DNA of 64,000 nt from positions 2,666,001 to 2,730,000 of the forward strand of contig CM034107.1 in NCBI GenBank assembly GCA_019914945.1, written 5' to 3'. A model generated the notes under the pieces. It was not told the DNA's origin and ran no database searches. It saw only the letters and a program-made list of their open reading frames with translations. This DNA is from Typha latifolia (taxonomy: Eukaryota > Streptophyta > Magnoliopsida > Poales > Typhaceae). Made by a program: the position numbers and the translations under genes. Of this stretch, positions 11,601 through 23,642 are shown piece by piece; the stretch's first letter is position 1; every line of letters starts with the position of its first letter.

Positions 11601-13120
11601 TTTGAGTTTCAGTGTTCCTTATTGGTGGTGTGCTCTTTCTGATGGTTCTGCTGGTGGCATAAAATATGAGACTTTTGGAAGGTGTTCTAGTTCTTCTAGA
11701 AAGTTCACTAGGCAGTAGATTTCACAGATGATCCAGATCAACAGGTGAGAAGTGTAGGAAACTGACAGCAATAGTTCTTGCTGCAAATGCATGGAGAAGC
11801 ACAGTTTCAGGCTTAGACAAAACTGATCAGAAGGAAATGATGCAAGAATTGTTATTTGCCTATCAATAAATTGTATTAAGTTGGGTCACGACCACTTAGT
11901 CGAGGTTATATGGGATAATATTAGTTTCACTTTAAAGGTTCAGATGACAAAGGTAGTCTATCATTCTAGTCCATTGAGATTCACCTAGAACTCAATTAAA
12001 CACCTATATTGATGTTCTGATAATGCTCAAGTATAATAGTTCTGTATTCATTTTGGCTCAAAGTTATACTCGCAGGAATTGTCTGAAAGCAAATTAAAAT
12101 ATGCATTATTTCCTACATTAAACCTACTAACCTTTTGAGTCTTAAACAGCTTGTTGGATGTGAGATTGCAACAGTATCAGCTATCTCACGTCATGTGGAT
12201 ATGACTTTGCCTCCACCCGATAATTTATGTGCTCTTTTGTAAGTTTTCGCAGCATGCAGTTACTAGACGAATTTGTCAAAGTAATGATATATTATGCATT
12301 TCTAACGAACTGGTTTTGCAGCCAACTAGAAAATGGTTGTGCTGGGGTCTTCTTGATGGCAGTCTCCTCAAGATCACCAAAGGTGCATTAATTGACTGTT
12401 TACAGAGTGCTTAGCATTAACAAATTCATGCCATCTTCCTTATTCATGAAAATTTGCCAAGTTTGTACACCTTCATCACTATATTGGCATTCACAGATAT
12501 ACTGGCGGGTGGATGGGTCAAAGGGCACAGTGCAAGTAGAACGTGGGAATGAAAATGGGAGGCATGGATACTCAGTAAGGCAGATCAGAGTGTTCATTGA
12601 ATTTATATTTCTTATTTAAATCACTGAACCAATTTTAACAATAAGACTGCTGTTAATATGTGGTCCATGTATGACCTTTCACAAATGACTCGTGCTGCTA
12701 TTTCAGGTACTATATTTTGCAGAAGATGGCAAATGTGAAAAAACCTTCTATTCATTCAGTGGAGTAAATGAAGAATTGAAGGCATTTGTTCAGGACATTT
12801 CACAAGCTAACAAGAAGGTATGTTCTCCTTTATGTACTTCTTGGACCTATGACCGAGTTTTGTTTTCCTTTTAGTTGTTTGAAGACAAGGCCAGATTCAT
12901 CTAATAATATCTAAGAGAACAATCTCAGAATCTCATCATTCTATGCCAACAATTGGATTGCCCTACTATTCTCTTTTCTGTCATGCAGGATGGGCTAATC
13001 GGCCACAAAGCTGAACCCCGGAGCTCTTATATTGAGGGTGCACGCGATGTTGCTGTTTTAGAAGCTATGCTTGAATCAAGCACTAACCAAGGAGCCACAG
13101 TCAATGTGAAAAAATTCTGA
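8687..13120 (+). CDS. Gfo/Idh/MocA-family NAD(P)-dependent oxidoreductase, 364 aa
   Basis: Twelve exons join in one frame: 8687-8821, 8919-9059, 9630-9678, 9925-9942, 10615-10730, 10802-10915, 11533-11583, 12150-12238, 12322-12382, 12497-12574, 12707-12817 and 12989-13120. The N-terminal Rossmann fold starts IAIIGAGIF (residues 11-19), a GxGxxx-type dinucleotide site. The family's EKP signature is rebuilt across the junction of exons 3 and 4 (Lys110), supporting the 18-nt micro-exon 4. Residues 192-201 (GGFILDMGVH) hold the conserved Asp197 and His201 of the catalytic site. The family oxidises or reduces sugars and related polyols, but the substrate cannot be read from sequence. No signal peptide is seen, so a cytosolic enzyme is likely. 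The micro-exon and the acceptor at 9924 are the least certain parts. Confidence 0.88.
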
Positions 13121-15589
13121 ACCATTCAACGAGTACAATTCTTATTGTTCTTTCTTTTTCTGTGAAGCTAGATTCTTTTCTATGGATATCATGGATTAGT
13201 CCAGATAAAACTTATACTATGTAACTATAATTGACTTTTCATTAAATGATACGCAATCAAGATATAGCTCTTGATCTTTTTGACTGTAGTTTAATCGAAA
13301 GATGGCCTATTTCCAGTACATTGCAAGTAACTTCAGATGCAATTCCATGCCTGCTCTATATAATTGACTGTGTCCAAACTGAAATCCTCTGATTCTAACC
13401 CTAATGCTGTTGGTGTTGTTGATAAGTTGAAAACAGGAGTGAAAGTCATCTTAGTAGTAAAAAGAAAAGTTAGGATATTCTTTGGCAGAAGCTAATCAGA
13501 GGTAGGTTTTTTTTTTAGTACTTTTCTTATTAGCACTTGGATTATTTAATTCTATGAGCATCTTCCTCCTATCATGTCTTTTATTAAATGGGATACTCTC
13601 TTTATAGCACATGGAGCATATGTGATGGGACAATTATACAGGGAGTTGAGATTTTGTCACGGTCCAATGGTCCAATACTTTAATCACATGCATTCGACGG
13701 CTCTGATAGCACATTTACAATTTAGCTCAAACAAAAATCGTGTTTTTATGTAGGTGCATTTTCTCTATTATTATATGAAGTATTTGTGGTTGATATCTTT
13801 CTTTTTATCATGTCCTTCATCAGTGAGATTATGATCCTTAATGATAAGGTCTTTCCTTGAAAATTTCTCATGTAATTAATATCACGAAATCAGAATTAGA
13901 TATATTATTTTTCCCCTTGCAATGTGTAATGATATCATGCCAAGCTTCGTTACTATGCTAGATGACTGCCAAGTACCAAAACTCTGTGGCAGGGGCAGAT
14001 TTGATGGATGAAATCGCATACTATATTGTCATCATAAATAAAATGAGATCATAGATCTTTTTTATGTACGGAGATTTTTATAAATCATATCCTATATTTT
14101 AACTTTTTTATGATTCATACTTCTTTGATAATTTTGTAATTCAATTCTTTTTTTTCTCTATAATTCTCATTTAACATTCTACTATTATTTTTACTAATTA
14201 ACATCAATTAAGTTACTAAAATATTCTCATCATTCTCTCTTATTTTTTATATCCCTTCATCATTTTTCTCACCTACTTCCTTAGCCGTCGTCGCCACCTT
14301 TCTTTATCTCCCTCCTCCTCCTCCTCCTCGTTCTCCTTTTTTTATTCTCTTCTTTTTTAGGAAGAGAAAAGAAGAATAAAGAAGACATAAATAATTTATA
14401 TTTATAAATTATTTTATATATTATAATAGAATATTTCTTTTAGTACCGTTTAAATTAATTCAGGGTGCTAAATAAAAATTATAAGAAAAAATGATTGATT
14501 GGATTATAAATTTTTTAAAACAGAGTGTAAATTATAAAATAGATAAAATATAAGATGTGATTCATAAAAAATTCTTATTTAAAACATTTGTCTTCTACTG
14601 TAACCAACTAAGCATTGTACTCCTTTAGATATGTTTACAACTCATCTGCCCTTTTATAAACATATTTACTAAGACCACCTTCTTTTGTTCTTAAGAGATA
14701 TCTCTAATATAATTTAAGCTTACTAAGTGACTGTTTGAATGCCTGAATCGAATTGGATGAACTGATTCATGATTTATATTAAATCCTATCTAAACTAACA
14801 TATTTAATTATATCTTAGGGTAATATGGTCAATATTTTTATATTAATAATAGATAACTAAATAGTAAAATATTCCATTAGTTAACGGTGGGAAAATTAAA
14901 TCCATGACCTTTGTCGGCTGATAGAAAAAGATCCGACGGCTGTACTACGGCGGCGGCCTAACGAAATAATAATGCATTAAATCGATGGTAGACGTGGCAC
15001 CGCGCGATGGCGACACCACAGCGGATTAGGACGTGGTTTAATTCCGTGATAATAACGTATAGAGGTACGCATTACCCGATAGATCACAGCCCTCCAAGTA
15101 GCGAGACCAACGATGATTAGCGAGCTGTCCTCCGAACGGCTATTCTGGTGTCCACGTCGTCCCGGAGTCTATTTACGATTATACCCTCCCCTCACTCGTG
15201 CGAGTGGGACCCGACCGTGGTCCCCCCTTCTCGACTTTCCCACATCCGTGTCTGACTCGGGTTTCCCACCGACACATCCCACTCGACAAATCGCACCCAT
15301 AAATTCACCCACGGCACTCTCTCTCTCTCGTAATTGTTTAATGGTAGGTGTAAATAGACGATTATAAATTAAAAAAAAAAAGAAAAATTTTAAATTTTTT
15401 GAGTAATATTTATCTAATTGGTTAATTAATTTTTAATATTTTTATAATATAATTAAATAATTCAGGGTATGTATCTAATTATTATTTTTTTCTTCAGGTG
15501 GGGGGGTTGAGGGGTCAAAAATGTAATTAACACAAACAATAATAAGGTCGGATTTTGGGTTCGTAGCTCTCATCATACGCCCATTCTTG
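13121..15589. other. Intergenic region with MITE-like element and GC-rich promoter
   Basis: Besides the oxidoreductase 3' UTR, this spacer holds an inverted-repeat element at 14068-14580. A GC-rich, CpG-containing stretch follows at about 14880-15350. The open frame at 15113-15367 lies in it, but shows no domain and is most likely promoter DNA. A poly-A/T low-complexity stretch follows to about 15500. Confidence 0.5.
14068..14580. mobile_element. MITE-like element, about 510 bp with long imperfect TIRs
   Basis: The left end (14068-14122, with AATCATATCCTATATTTTA) and the reverse complement of the right end (14522-14580, with AATCACATCTTATATTTTA) can be aligned over about 55 bases with clear similarity. 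The interior is AT-rich with a CTC microsatellite near 14312-14330 and no coding frame. This is the best-supported MITE candidate in the window. Confidence 0.55.
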
Positions 15590-16456
15590 CTGTTCCTCTG
15601 CAACAATGGAGAAAGAAGATCGAAAAAATTTGACCATTTTCCATTGACGAAGCTTCGAGAAGTCCTAGGAGGTGGAGCTCGGGTTTCTCAGAGGCGTTGA
15701 GCGAGGTATGAAACTAGTGCCCTCTCTTTCCCCTTAAATTTTTTTGGCTCTTTTTCAATATTGGAGGCAGATCCGAGCTTTTGTTGGCTTTGAGTAGGTC
15801 TTGATGCTTTTTTTTTTTTAATTTTTTGAGTGAGAATGGAGAAATATATCTCGGAGAGACGTTCTTAAAAGGAAAAATGGAGGCGTTTTAGATGCATGAC
15901 CTTAGATTTTAGTGTTAAATCGAGCTGGAAATGAGTAGGATTGGCAGCTGCAGATAGTAATCTGAATCTTTTGTTGTTAGAGAGATAATTATTACTTGTT
16001 TTTAGGATTTTTAGGCAAAAAATTGAAATTTTTTTCTTCTTTTCTTTTCTGAGGCTAGGGTTGCCATGGAATGGAATGGAATGTATGATTGAGACCTAAG
16101 TAGTGGTTTTATCATCCTTGGACTTTTTTTGAATCAAGTTTCCCCTTCTTTAGATCCATAAGGAAGTTAAAAATTTAGGTACATTGGGTGAGTGAGGTTT
16201 CAGGACTTGTCTGGATTTCATAGTAGGTTTTCTGTCCCATTTTCTTTTTCCTGATTTCCTTATTCTGACTTCATCACTAACTTTGTCTTAACCTGAGGTA
16301 ATCGGTTCTATTTCAGGAGTTAATATTTGCTTCTCCTCTCTGTTCCTCTTGGGCAAAATTTGGTATACATTTGGAATCTGAAAATTTTATTGCTTATACC
16401 TGAATTGAGGTTCTTTCTGGGAAAGTATTTTTTCTTGCTCTTGGTAGCCTGAGAAG
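15590..16456 (+). promoter_or_regulatory. MCTP 5' leader with inferred intron 15706-16316
   Basis: A GC-richer leader exon seems to end at 15705 with donor GCGAG/GTATGA. A good acceptor (TTCTATTTCAG) ends at 16316, followed by about 140 bases of leader before the ATG at 16457. A leader intron would go with an otherwise intron-free coding region. This is inferred from splice consensus alone. Confidence 0.5.
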
Positions 16457-18778
16457 ATGCAGAGACCTTTAGGCCCTGGGGAGTTCTCCTTAAAGGAGAC
16501 TTCTCCTCTTCTTGGCGGTGTTGCAAGAGCTGGCGACAAGCTTACTAGCACATATGACCTTGTGGAGCAGATGCAGTATCTCTATGTACGTGTTGTGAAA
16601 GCTAAAGATCTTCCGGCAATGGACTTGACGGGAAAATGTGACCCGTATGTTGAAGTGAAGATGGGGAACTACAAGGGAACAACCCGGCATTTTGAGAAGA
16701 AAACCAACCCCGAGTGGAACCAGGTCTTTGCCTTCTCCAGGGAGCGGATACAGTCTACTACTCTGGAAGTTATTGTCAAGGACAAGGATTTTGTGAAAGA
16801 TGATTTCATTGGACGAGTTATGTTCGAGCTCAATGAGATCCCCAAGCGGGTTCCACCAGATAGTCCATTGGCTCCACAATGGTATCGATTGGAGGATAAA
16901 AAGGGAGACAAAGTGAAGGGTGGAGAACTGATGCTGGCTGTTTGGTTTGGCACTCAAGCTGATGAGGTGTTTGCAGAGGCTTGGCATTCTGATGCTGCAA
17001 CTGTTCCAGGTGATGGTCTTGCAAACATTAGGTCAAAAGTGTATCTTACTCCTAAGCTTTGGTATGTCAGAGTCAATGTCATTGAAGCCCAAGATCTGAT
17101 ACCTAGTGATAAGAACAGGTTCCCTGAAGTATATGTGAAAGCCATGCTTGGAAACCAAATTCTTAGGACAAGGATATCTCCAAGCAGGAATGTTAATCCC
17201 ATGTGGAATGAGGATATATTGTTTGTTGCAGCGGAGCCATTTGAGGAGCATTTGATTCTAAGTGTCGAGGATCGAGTGGCACCTAACAAAGATGAGTCAC
17301 TAGGGAAGACAACCATTCCTCTGCAAAGTATACCAAGGAGACTTGACCATAAGCCGGTAAGTACCAAGTGGTACAATCTTGAGAAGCATGTGATAATGGA
17401 GGGTGAGAAGGAGAAAAAGTTTTCTAGTCGGCTTCATCTCAGGATCTGTTTGGATGGTGGATACCATGTCTTGGATGAGTCAACACACTATAGCAGTGAT
17501 CTAAGGCCGACTGCAAAACAGTTATGGAAGCAGAGCATTGGAGTTCTTGAACTTGGTATCCTGAATGCTCAGGGATTGTTGCCAATGAAGACCAAGGATG
17601 GTCGTGGAACCACTGATGCCTACTGTGTTGCTAAATATGGGCAGAAATGGGTTCGTACAAGAACAATTATAGATAGTTTCACCCCCAAGTGGAATGAGCA
17701 ATACACTTGGGAGGTATATGATCCATGTACTGTCATCACAATTGGGGTGTTTGATAATGGTCACTTGCAAGGGGGAGAAAAAGCTGCTGGTGCAAGAGAT
17801 AATAGAATTGGGAAGGTCCGGATCCGTCTCTCTACTCTTGAAACTGATAGGGTCTACACACACTCATATCCTCTTATTGTTTTACTTCCTTCGGGAGTAA
17901 AGAAGATGGGAGAAGTTCAGCTGGCTGTTCGGTTCACGTGTTCCTCTTTGCTTAACATGATGCATATGTATTCCCAGCCATTACTACCAAAGATGCATTA
18001 TCTTCATCCACTATCTGTCATGCAGCTTGATCTCCTGAGACACCAGTCCACTCAGATTGTGTCAATGAGATTGAGCCGTGCAGAGCCACCTTTGAGGAAG
18101 GAGGTGGTGGAATATATGTTGGATATGGATTCTCACATGTGGAGTATGCGGAAGAGCAAAGCCAACTTCTACAGGATTATGGGTGTCTTTAACCCTTTGA
18201 TTGCTGTTATCAAATGGTTTGATCAGATTTGCCATTGGAAAAACCCTTTGACTACGATTCTTATCCATGTCCTCTTTGTGATATTGGTCCTCTACCCAGA
18301 GTTGATTCTTCCAACAATTTTCCTCTACCTTTTCTTGATTGGAGTCTGGTACTACCGCTGGAGGCCAAGGCAGCCTCCCCACATGGACACTAAGCTCTCA
18401 CATGCAGAAGCTTCCCATCCTGACGAGCTGGACGAGGAATTTGATTCTTTTCCTACATCTCGCCCACCTGATATTGTGAGGATGAGATATGATCGTCTCA
18501 GGAGTGTTGCAGGGAAGATACAGACGGTCGTGGGTGACATAGCAACACAAGGAGAGAGATTGCAGTCTCTCTTGAGCTGGCGAGACCCGAGAGCAACTGC
18601 TCTATTCGTTACTTTCTGTTTGATTGCTGCCATAGTGCTCTATATCACACCATTTAGTGTCGTGTGTCTTCTTACAGGTTTATATGTGTTAAGGCACCCT
18701 AGATTCCGCCATAAGCTTCCATCTGTTCCCCTTAACTTCTTTAGGAGACTGCCTGCTAGAACAGATAGTATGTTGTGA
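16457..18778 (+). CDS. Multiple C2 domain and transmembrane protein (MCTP/FTIP type), 773 aa
   Basis: One uninterrupted frame of 773 codons starts MQRPLGPGEFSLKETSP, as in AtMCTP3/MCTP4-class proteins. Three C2 domains are seen at about residues 36-150 (YVRVVKAKDLP, CDPYVEV), 200-320 (WYVRVNVIEAQDL) and 360-480 (LELGILNAQGLLP). The C-terminal PRT_C region holds two hydrophobic hairpins at about 596-635 and 713-750. In C2-1 the calcium-binding Asp residues look intact. C2-2 has FPEVYV where an Asp is usual, so it may not bind calcium in the classical way. MCTPs anchor in the ER and bind the plasma membrane by their C2 domains, notably at plasmodesmata; FTIP members help move florigen or meristem factors. 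The length equals the family's usual size. The specific role is inferred from homology. Confidence 0.96.
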   Translation: MQRPLGPGEFSLKETSPLLGGVARAGDKLTSTYDLVEQMQYLYVRVVKAKDLPAMDLTGKCDPYVEVKMGNYKGTTRHFEKKTNPEWNQVFAFSRERIQSTTLEVIVKDKDFVKDDFIGRVMFELNEIPKRVPPDSPLAPQWYRLEDKKGDKVKGGELMLAVWFGTQADEVFAEAWHSDAATVPGDGLANIRSKVYLTPKLWYVRVNVIEAQDLIPSDKNRFPEVYVKAMLGNQILRTRISPSRNVNPMWNEDILFVAAEPFEEHLILSVEDRVAPNKDESLGKTTIPLQSIPRRLDHKPVSTKWYNLEKHVIMEGEKEKKFSSRLHLRICLDGGYHVLDESTHYSSDLRPTAKQLWKQSIGVLELGILNAQGLLPMKTKDGRGTTDAYCVAKYGQKWVRTRTIIDSFTPKWNEQYTWEVYDPCTVITIGVFDNGHLQGGEKAAGARDNRIGKVRIRLSTLETDRVYTHSYPLIVLLPSGVKKMGEVQLAVRFTCSSLLNMMHMYSQPLLPKMHYLHPLSVMQLDLLRHQSTQIVSMRLSRAEPPLRKEVVEYMLDMDSHMWSMRKSKANFYRIMGVFNPLIAVIKWFDQICHWKNPLTTILIHVLFVILVLYPELILPTIFLYLFLIGVWYYRWRPRQPPHMDTKLSHAEASHPDELDEEFDSFPTSRPPDIVRMRYDRLRSVAGKIQTVVGDIATQGERLQSLLSWRDPRATALFVTFCLIAAIVLYITPFSVVCLLTGLYVLRHPRFRHKLPSVPLNFFRRLPARTDSML

Positions 18779-20591
18779 GATTGGCTCAGTGTTATCAGCC
18801 ATCCTCCTTTATTGTTGCTCCTATTCAGACTTGAAGATTTCAGCAGAGCAGCAGATATAAGGCTCATCAGCTGTTATGTTCCAGTTGATTGTTTTTGTTT
18901 GATCTCCATGTGATCTGTAATCTTCTCCTTGTATGATGGTCTTACTGAACTATTGGTTCATTATCATGCTTTTTCTTGTGTGTGGGTGTGGATTCTAGTA
19001 ATTGTTGTATTGCTTTTCTTACATATTTTCCTCTGTTAATTTTGCTGTCCTATTAGTGTAATCTACTGCACGTAGACATGCATTCTCTCAATCCTATATC
19101 TTCATGCAGTTCAATACTATCACTTTTAATCATAAAGAAGATTTAGGGACTTTGTCAATGTAATGAGAATTTGCTTAATCTTTTTTTTTTTTTTCACAAT
19201 TTGCTTATGTTGAAGAACCCAGTCTTTTAATTTATTTTTGAAGAGTCTTTTCTTATTTAAAATTTGAATGGGTCTTTTCCTATTTATATTTAACAGGAGC
19301 TTTCATTATTGTATTTGGACTTTGTTGTTTTATTTGTTCTTTATAGTATTTATTGGAGGACATTATGCTAGATAAGTAGAAAGGAGAAGAAGATCCATAC
19401 TTCTATTCCTCTATACTACAAGAGGACATCATTTTTTTTAGAATGAAAAAAGAAGTAATGTCCTTGACTAAGCAAAAGAACATTAAATTGTAATTATTAA
19501 TTAGCTATCAATAAGGATGTGAAAATACTTAAATTATCTTTATAAAATTAAATATAATTTCAGAATAGTAGGAATCGTTTAATCATTTATTAGCAACTCA
19601 GCTTACTTACGGCGAAAAATATTAGCGCTAATGAACCACATTGATTCTAGTATTGGGATTAATAATTCTGAATGGAAACTCTTAAACAGTTATAATTAAG
19701 TGTTTTAAGCTTTGATCAACATAAAAGTAAACTTATTTTGTCTTTGTGTTGAGGGTTTAATAAAGCCCCTAAAATCATTGTCAACACAACTGGTTTGTCT
19801 GGTTCTTTGAATTTTTATACAAAAGAACACAATGTAAGCCAAGCGACAAGGACAAGATCATTTCTTGCAATTTAGCCCCTAGAAAATTGCGTTAATAGAA
19901 GGGAGCACGAAAGAGTGTGGATAGTGACAAATGATATTTGACGAACGAGACGTTGACTTTGACTTGTATTTTTCCAAAGTATAAAATATTTTTACATGCA
20001 TGGAAGCTAAAAAAGAATTTTCTTGAAAAATATTTGTTTAAAATTTTATGCTCTCATAATAATGTTACAAGAGAAGGAAACAATTGGCAAGGAGAGAGAT
20101 TTAAGGAATGTCAACTCTTGGCTATTATTTATTTTCTATCTTATTATTATTATTATTACTAATTTGTGGCCAATAAAATTATTTTTAAAAAAAGAAAAGA
20201 AATATTTTGCATATCCGTCCCACAAAATATGTTTAATTCCCAAAAAGTACTAACGCGGAGCTGCGCTCACGTGCCCGTCACGTGGCGAAAGGTGACACGA
20301 TGGAATCGTCTTGCTGACGTCACCGTTGCTAACTATCGCAAAGGCCCCTACGGTTGGTGAAAATTACATTTTAAGGACGTACATCTCCTTGGCTTCTTTG
20401 TTCTTTTTCGCAAAAAAAAAAAAAAACCTCATTTAATTCACACTAATAGTTGGTTGCAATGCCACCCTTTACACTTTTCTTTATCATAAATAGATTGCAA
20501 AAGCTTCAAAGATACACACTTGTCAGGTCAGTCGATGCAAGTAGGAGATCTGATATGAGAAGCAAGAGCTTCATTCAGTCTTCAGTTGAAA
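18779..20591. other. Intergenic region, MCTP 3' end to TGA promoter
   Basis: The first few hundred bases are MCTP 3' UTR. The rest is AT-rich without a recognisable gene. The last 350 bases turn locally GC-rich at 20255-20345 and contain a cluster of ACGT-core elements described separately. A candidate leader start lies near 20500. Confidence 0.5.
20268..20322 (+). promoter_or_regulatory. ACGT-element cluster: two G-boxes and a TGACGTCA palindrome
   Basis: CACGTG occurs at 20268-20273 and again at 20279-20284, the second extending to the ABRE-like CACGTGGC. The perfect palindrome TGACGTCA is at 20315-20322. G-boxes bind bHLH and bZIP factors. TGACG is the core recognised by TGA bZIPs, the family encoded immediately downstream. 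The sites are seen directly; autoregulation is inferred. Confidence 0.65.
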
Positions 20592-20658
20592 ATGGAGATG
20601 TATGGAGAAAGTTCGCCGTATGATCAATTCAATGATAAATTTCCCACAATTATAGTGG
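20592..20658 (+). other. Possible alternative N-terminal coding exon of the TGA gene
   Basis: An ATG at 20592 opens 22 codons (starting MEMYGESSPYDQF) and reaches a donor after 20658. With an acceptor at 21389 it would be phase-compatible with the exon holding the ATG at 21434, adding about 38 residues. I cannot tell whether this is coding or a non-coding leader exon. Confidence 0.3.
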
Positions 20659-21185
20659 GTAAAATGGTATAATCCTCTTCCAGTCATAGATCATATAGAT
20701 ACTGCATCATGCCAAGTTTGTGTCGCTCCATTTCAACTGTTAGGCAAGAAACTTTTTTGACTTCTCAAGTATTAGCAGCTAACAATACAACACTTCATGT
20801 GTTATCATTTTCATGACTCCAAATCTTGAAATCATTCCGTTTAATTTGGAAAAACTTTGAAGACCTTTTGGAAATTAAGGGCCGAACCTTCTGATCTTGA
20901 TCATAGAAACGTTCTAATCTTTCTTAATCACAACATTTAATCGCCATATAGTTTCAATCGCGGCCCGCCATTAATGCATTTGTTCTTCTGGCAGGAAATT
21001 TCTCAGCATGCATGAATTATTGTCTAGAGCTACAAGTGTCATGTTGCATATAACTTGCAACTAAGTTTGCACGTAGCTAAGGGTATTTTAGTCATTTCAC
21101 ATGCGACTCTGCTGTGACTATTTTAATTAGTTTACAGCTATTTTATGATTTGAGTAAGGAGAAGGTAATCCTACCTAAAAATATA

Positions 21186-21193
<8 letters not shown>

Positions 21194-21226
<33 letters not shown>
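21194..21226. repeat. (TA)n microsatellite
   Basis: An almost pure TA dinucleotide run lies upstream of the TGA gene's ATG at 21434, in the leader or a leader intron. Confidence 0.9.
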
Positions 21227-21233
<7 letters not shown>

Positions 21234-21433
21234 CGAAAGCTTTTTTATCAGGAGAGAAAGACATCCAGAAGAACAGGCGGCATGTTTGATAGCTTGGTTA
21301 GGAGACATCTGTGATGGGGAGAAACAGAAATTGGTTTTGCAATTAATGGGCTGTTTGATTCCTTAGTTTATCTCTTTGAATTTTTTGAGGAGTTCAAGGT
21401 GTGAGATTCTTGAGAGATAGAAGGAAGTCAAAG

Positions 21434-22259
21434 ATGAAGCAGCAGCAGCAAGAACTCCAGTGTTCCCTGGAGATGATCACTTCTTCATCCATGTAAGGTA
21501 GCAAGCATCATGTAATAGTTTTACATATTAGTTTTCACTTCTTCGAAAATTAGAGTAGAAAAGAATCCATGGTCATCTCACACAAGAAGTTTTAGAGGAA
21601 CCCTATTTCAATTCTTTTCTTTCTTTTCTTTCAAAATTTATCCAGTTATGAAGATAGAGAAGGTTTAAGAAGGCATCACATATCATGCATATCATGGCTC
21701 ATGTGGGAGTACTAATGATAGAAGTAACCATAGAGAGAAGGGAGAGGAAGAAATCAATATTCTGACATGAATTTTTTTTTTCCAAATGATTTCAGACAAA
21801 TATATTTTTCTTTACTAGTTCAAACCAGATTCAGTATCTTTTTCATCAAAATTGAGTTATGGTTTTCCTCATATGTTATTAATTTTTTTTTTCTTTTCTA
21901 ATACAAAGCAGGAGTAAGGATTCTGGGAGCTATGACTTGGCGGAGTTGGATCAAGCTTTCTATCTCTATCTAGATAGCCACGATCAATCAGCAGTTCAAG
22001 AACAAAGACGTGACTCTCTTTCAAACTTTTTTTCGTTTCCTCTTTAAATTTCTTTTCAATTATATGTTCTTTATAGTGTTATAATTAAATCAAAATAGCT
22101 ACAGTAGTAAAGGGTAAGGTATAGGCCAGGTACTGGGTTGTTATAGTGCTGCAGAGATTTCTTTCTTCTCTGAATTTTTTAATATATATTTGGAGTGTGA
22201 CATGTAACAAATTCTTCATGATTTCCTGACAAGATCCTGTTTCAAAAGAAGGAAAAAAT

Positions 22260-22340
<81 letters not shown>

Positions 22341-22439
22341 CTAGCTTAACTTCTCCTCTCCTATTTTCTTCTATGGCACTGAGCCAAGAAAGCATGGTAT
22401 CCATGATGATTAAGAAGCAGTAGTTTGTCTCGTATAGCA

Positions 22440-22491
<52 letters not shown>

Positions 22492-23607
22492 GTTTTATAT
22501 GAGTAATGAGTTTGTCTTTTGTACACATGTTCATCTACTTTGAATACATTGAGTTGCACCCTTCAGGAGACTTAATGCTTGCAGGTGTTGATGTGTGCAG
22601 AGACTTTGAACATTTTCCCTTCTCAGCCCATGCATGTAGAACCATTCCCAAAGGTATAGACCACATACCAACCTTCTCTTTTCAAGCCCTTTTGGATGTC
22701 TCCATTTCTTCTCTTAGTATAATCTTCTTTTATGTAATAAAGACCATACCTTTTTTGCACATAGGATCCTATGAATATGATTCCCTTTGGCAGTCTTCCC
22801 AAGAAATCATCAAGCCAGTCCATGGAACAAGGCAACCAAGTTGTGACTGATCATGACTCACGAAAAGAAACTAGGGCAAAAGCCAAGGTGCTCTTTTGAA
22901 ACACCCAAATTGGTTTTCTCTTTACATTATTATCTATCTACTTATCCTGTTTCTGGAATATTGTGAGCAGAAGGAATTAATGAAGAAGGGCATCACATCT
23001 ACTTCAGAGCATGAAGGTCCCAAGACACCAGATCCCAAGGTGAGTTCAACTAACTCCATAATATAAATAAATTAAGCTCTTAGTTCTCTGGAAGCTTTAA
23101 TTAAACTCATTCATCTATGTGTAGACCCTAAGAAGGCTAGCTCAGAATAGAGAGGCAGCCAGGAAGAGCAGGCTTAGGAAGAAGGTAAGTAGTCAAATTA
23201 AACAAGCTAACAAAAAAGAAATGAAATCTATAACTGCATGCATGTATCCAGTACTCTTCAAACTCCTCATTTTGTTGTTCTCATACTGTAAACTTTTGAT
23301 CATCCAACAGGCTTATATTCAACAACTAGAGTCCAGTAGGATCAGGTTGAGCCAGATAGAACAAGAACTTCACAGATCTAGATCCCAGGTAAAAAAAAAG
23401 TATATATAAATATAGCATATCATCTTTCTATTTATGCTAACTCTTATGCTCAATATTGATCAGGTTACTACTGTCCTCAATGGCGCGGCATTTCTCGGAG
23501 ATCAAGGCCTTCCTAATAGCATTGGTGGCCTTAGCTCAGGTACTACTCAACTATATTACACTCTAGATGTTATATATATCTAGTACGACAAGAACTGAAC
23601 TTTTGAT

Positions 23608-23642
<35 letters not shown>

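Noticed and set aside
16490..16987. Long antisense frame inside the MCTP coding region
   Set aside because: It is a shadow of the well-supported plus-strand C2 domain sequence and has no domain of its own.
22216..22440. Minus-strand frame with a long Arg-Glu repeat
   Set aside because: It is the translation of the (CT)n microsatellite inside a TGA intron.
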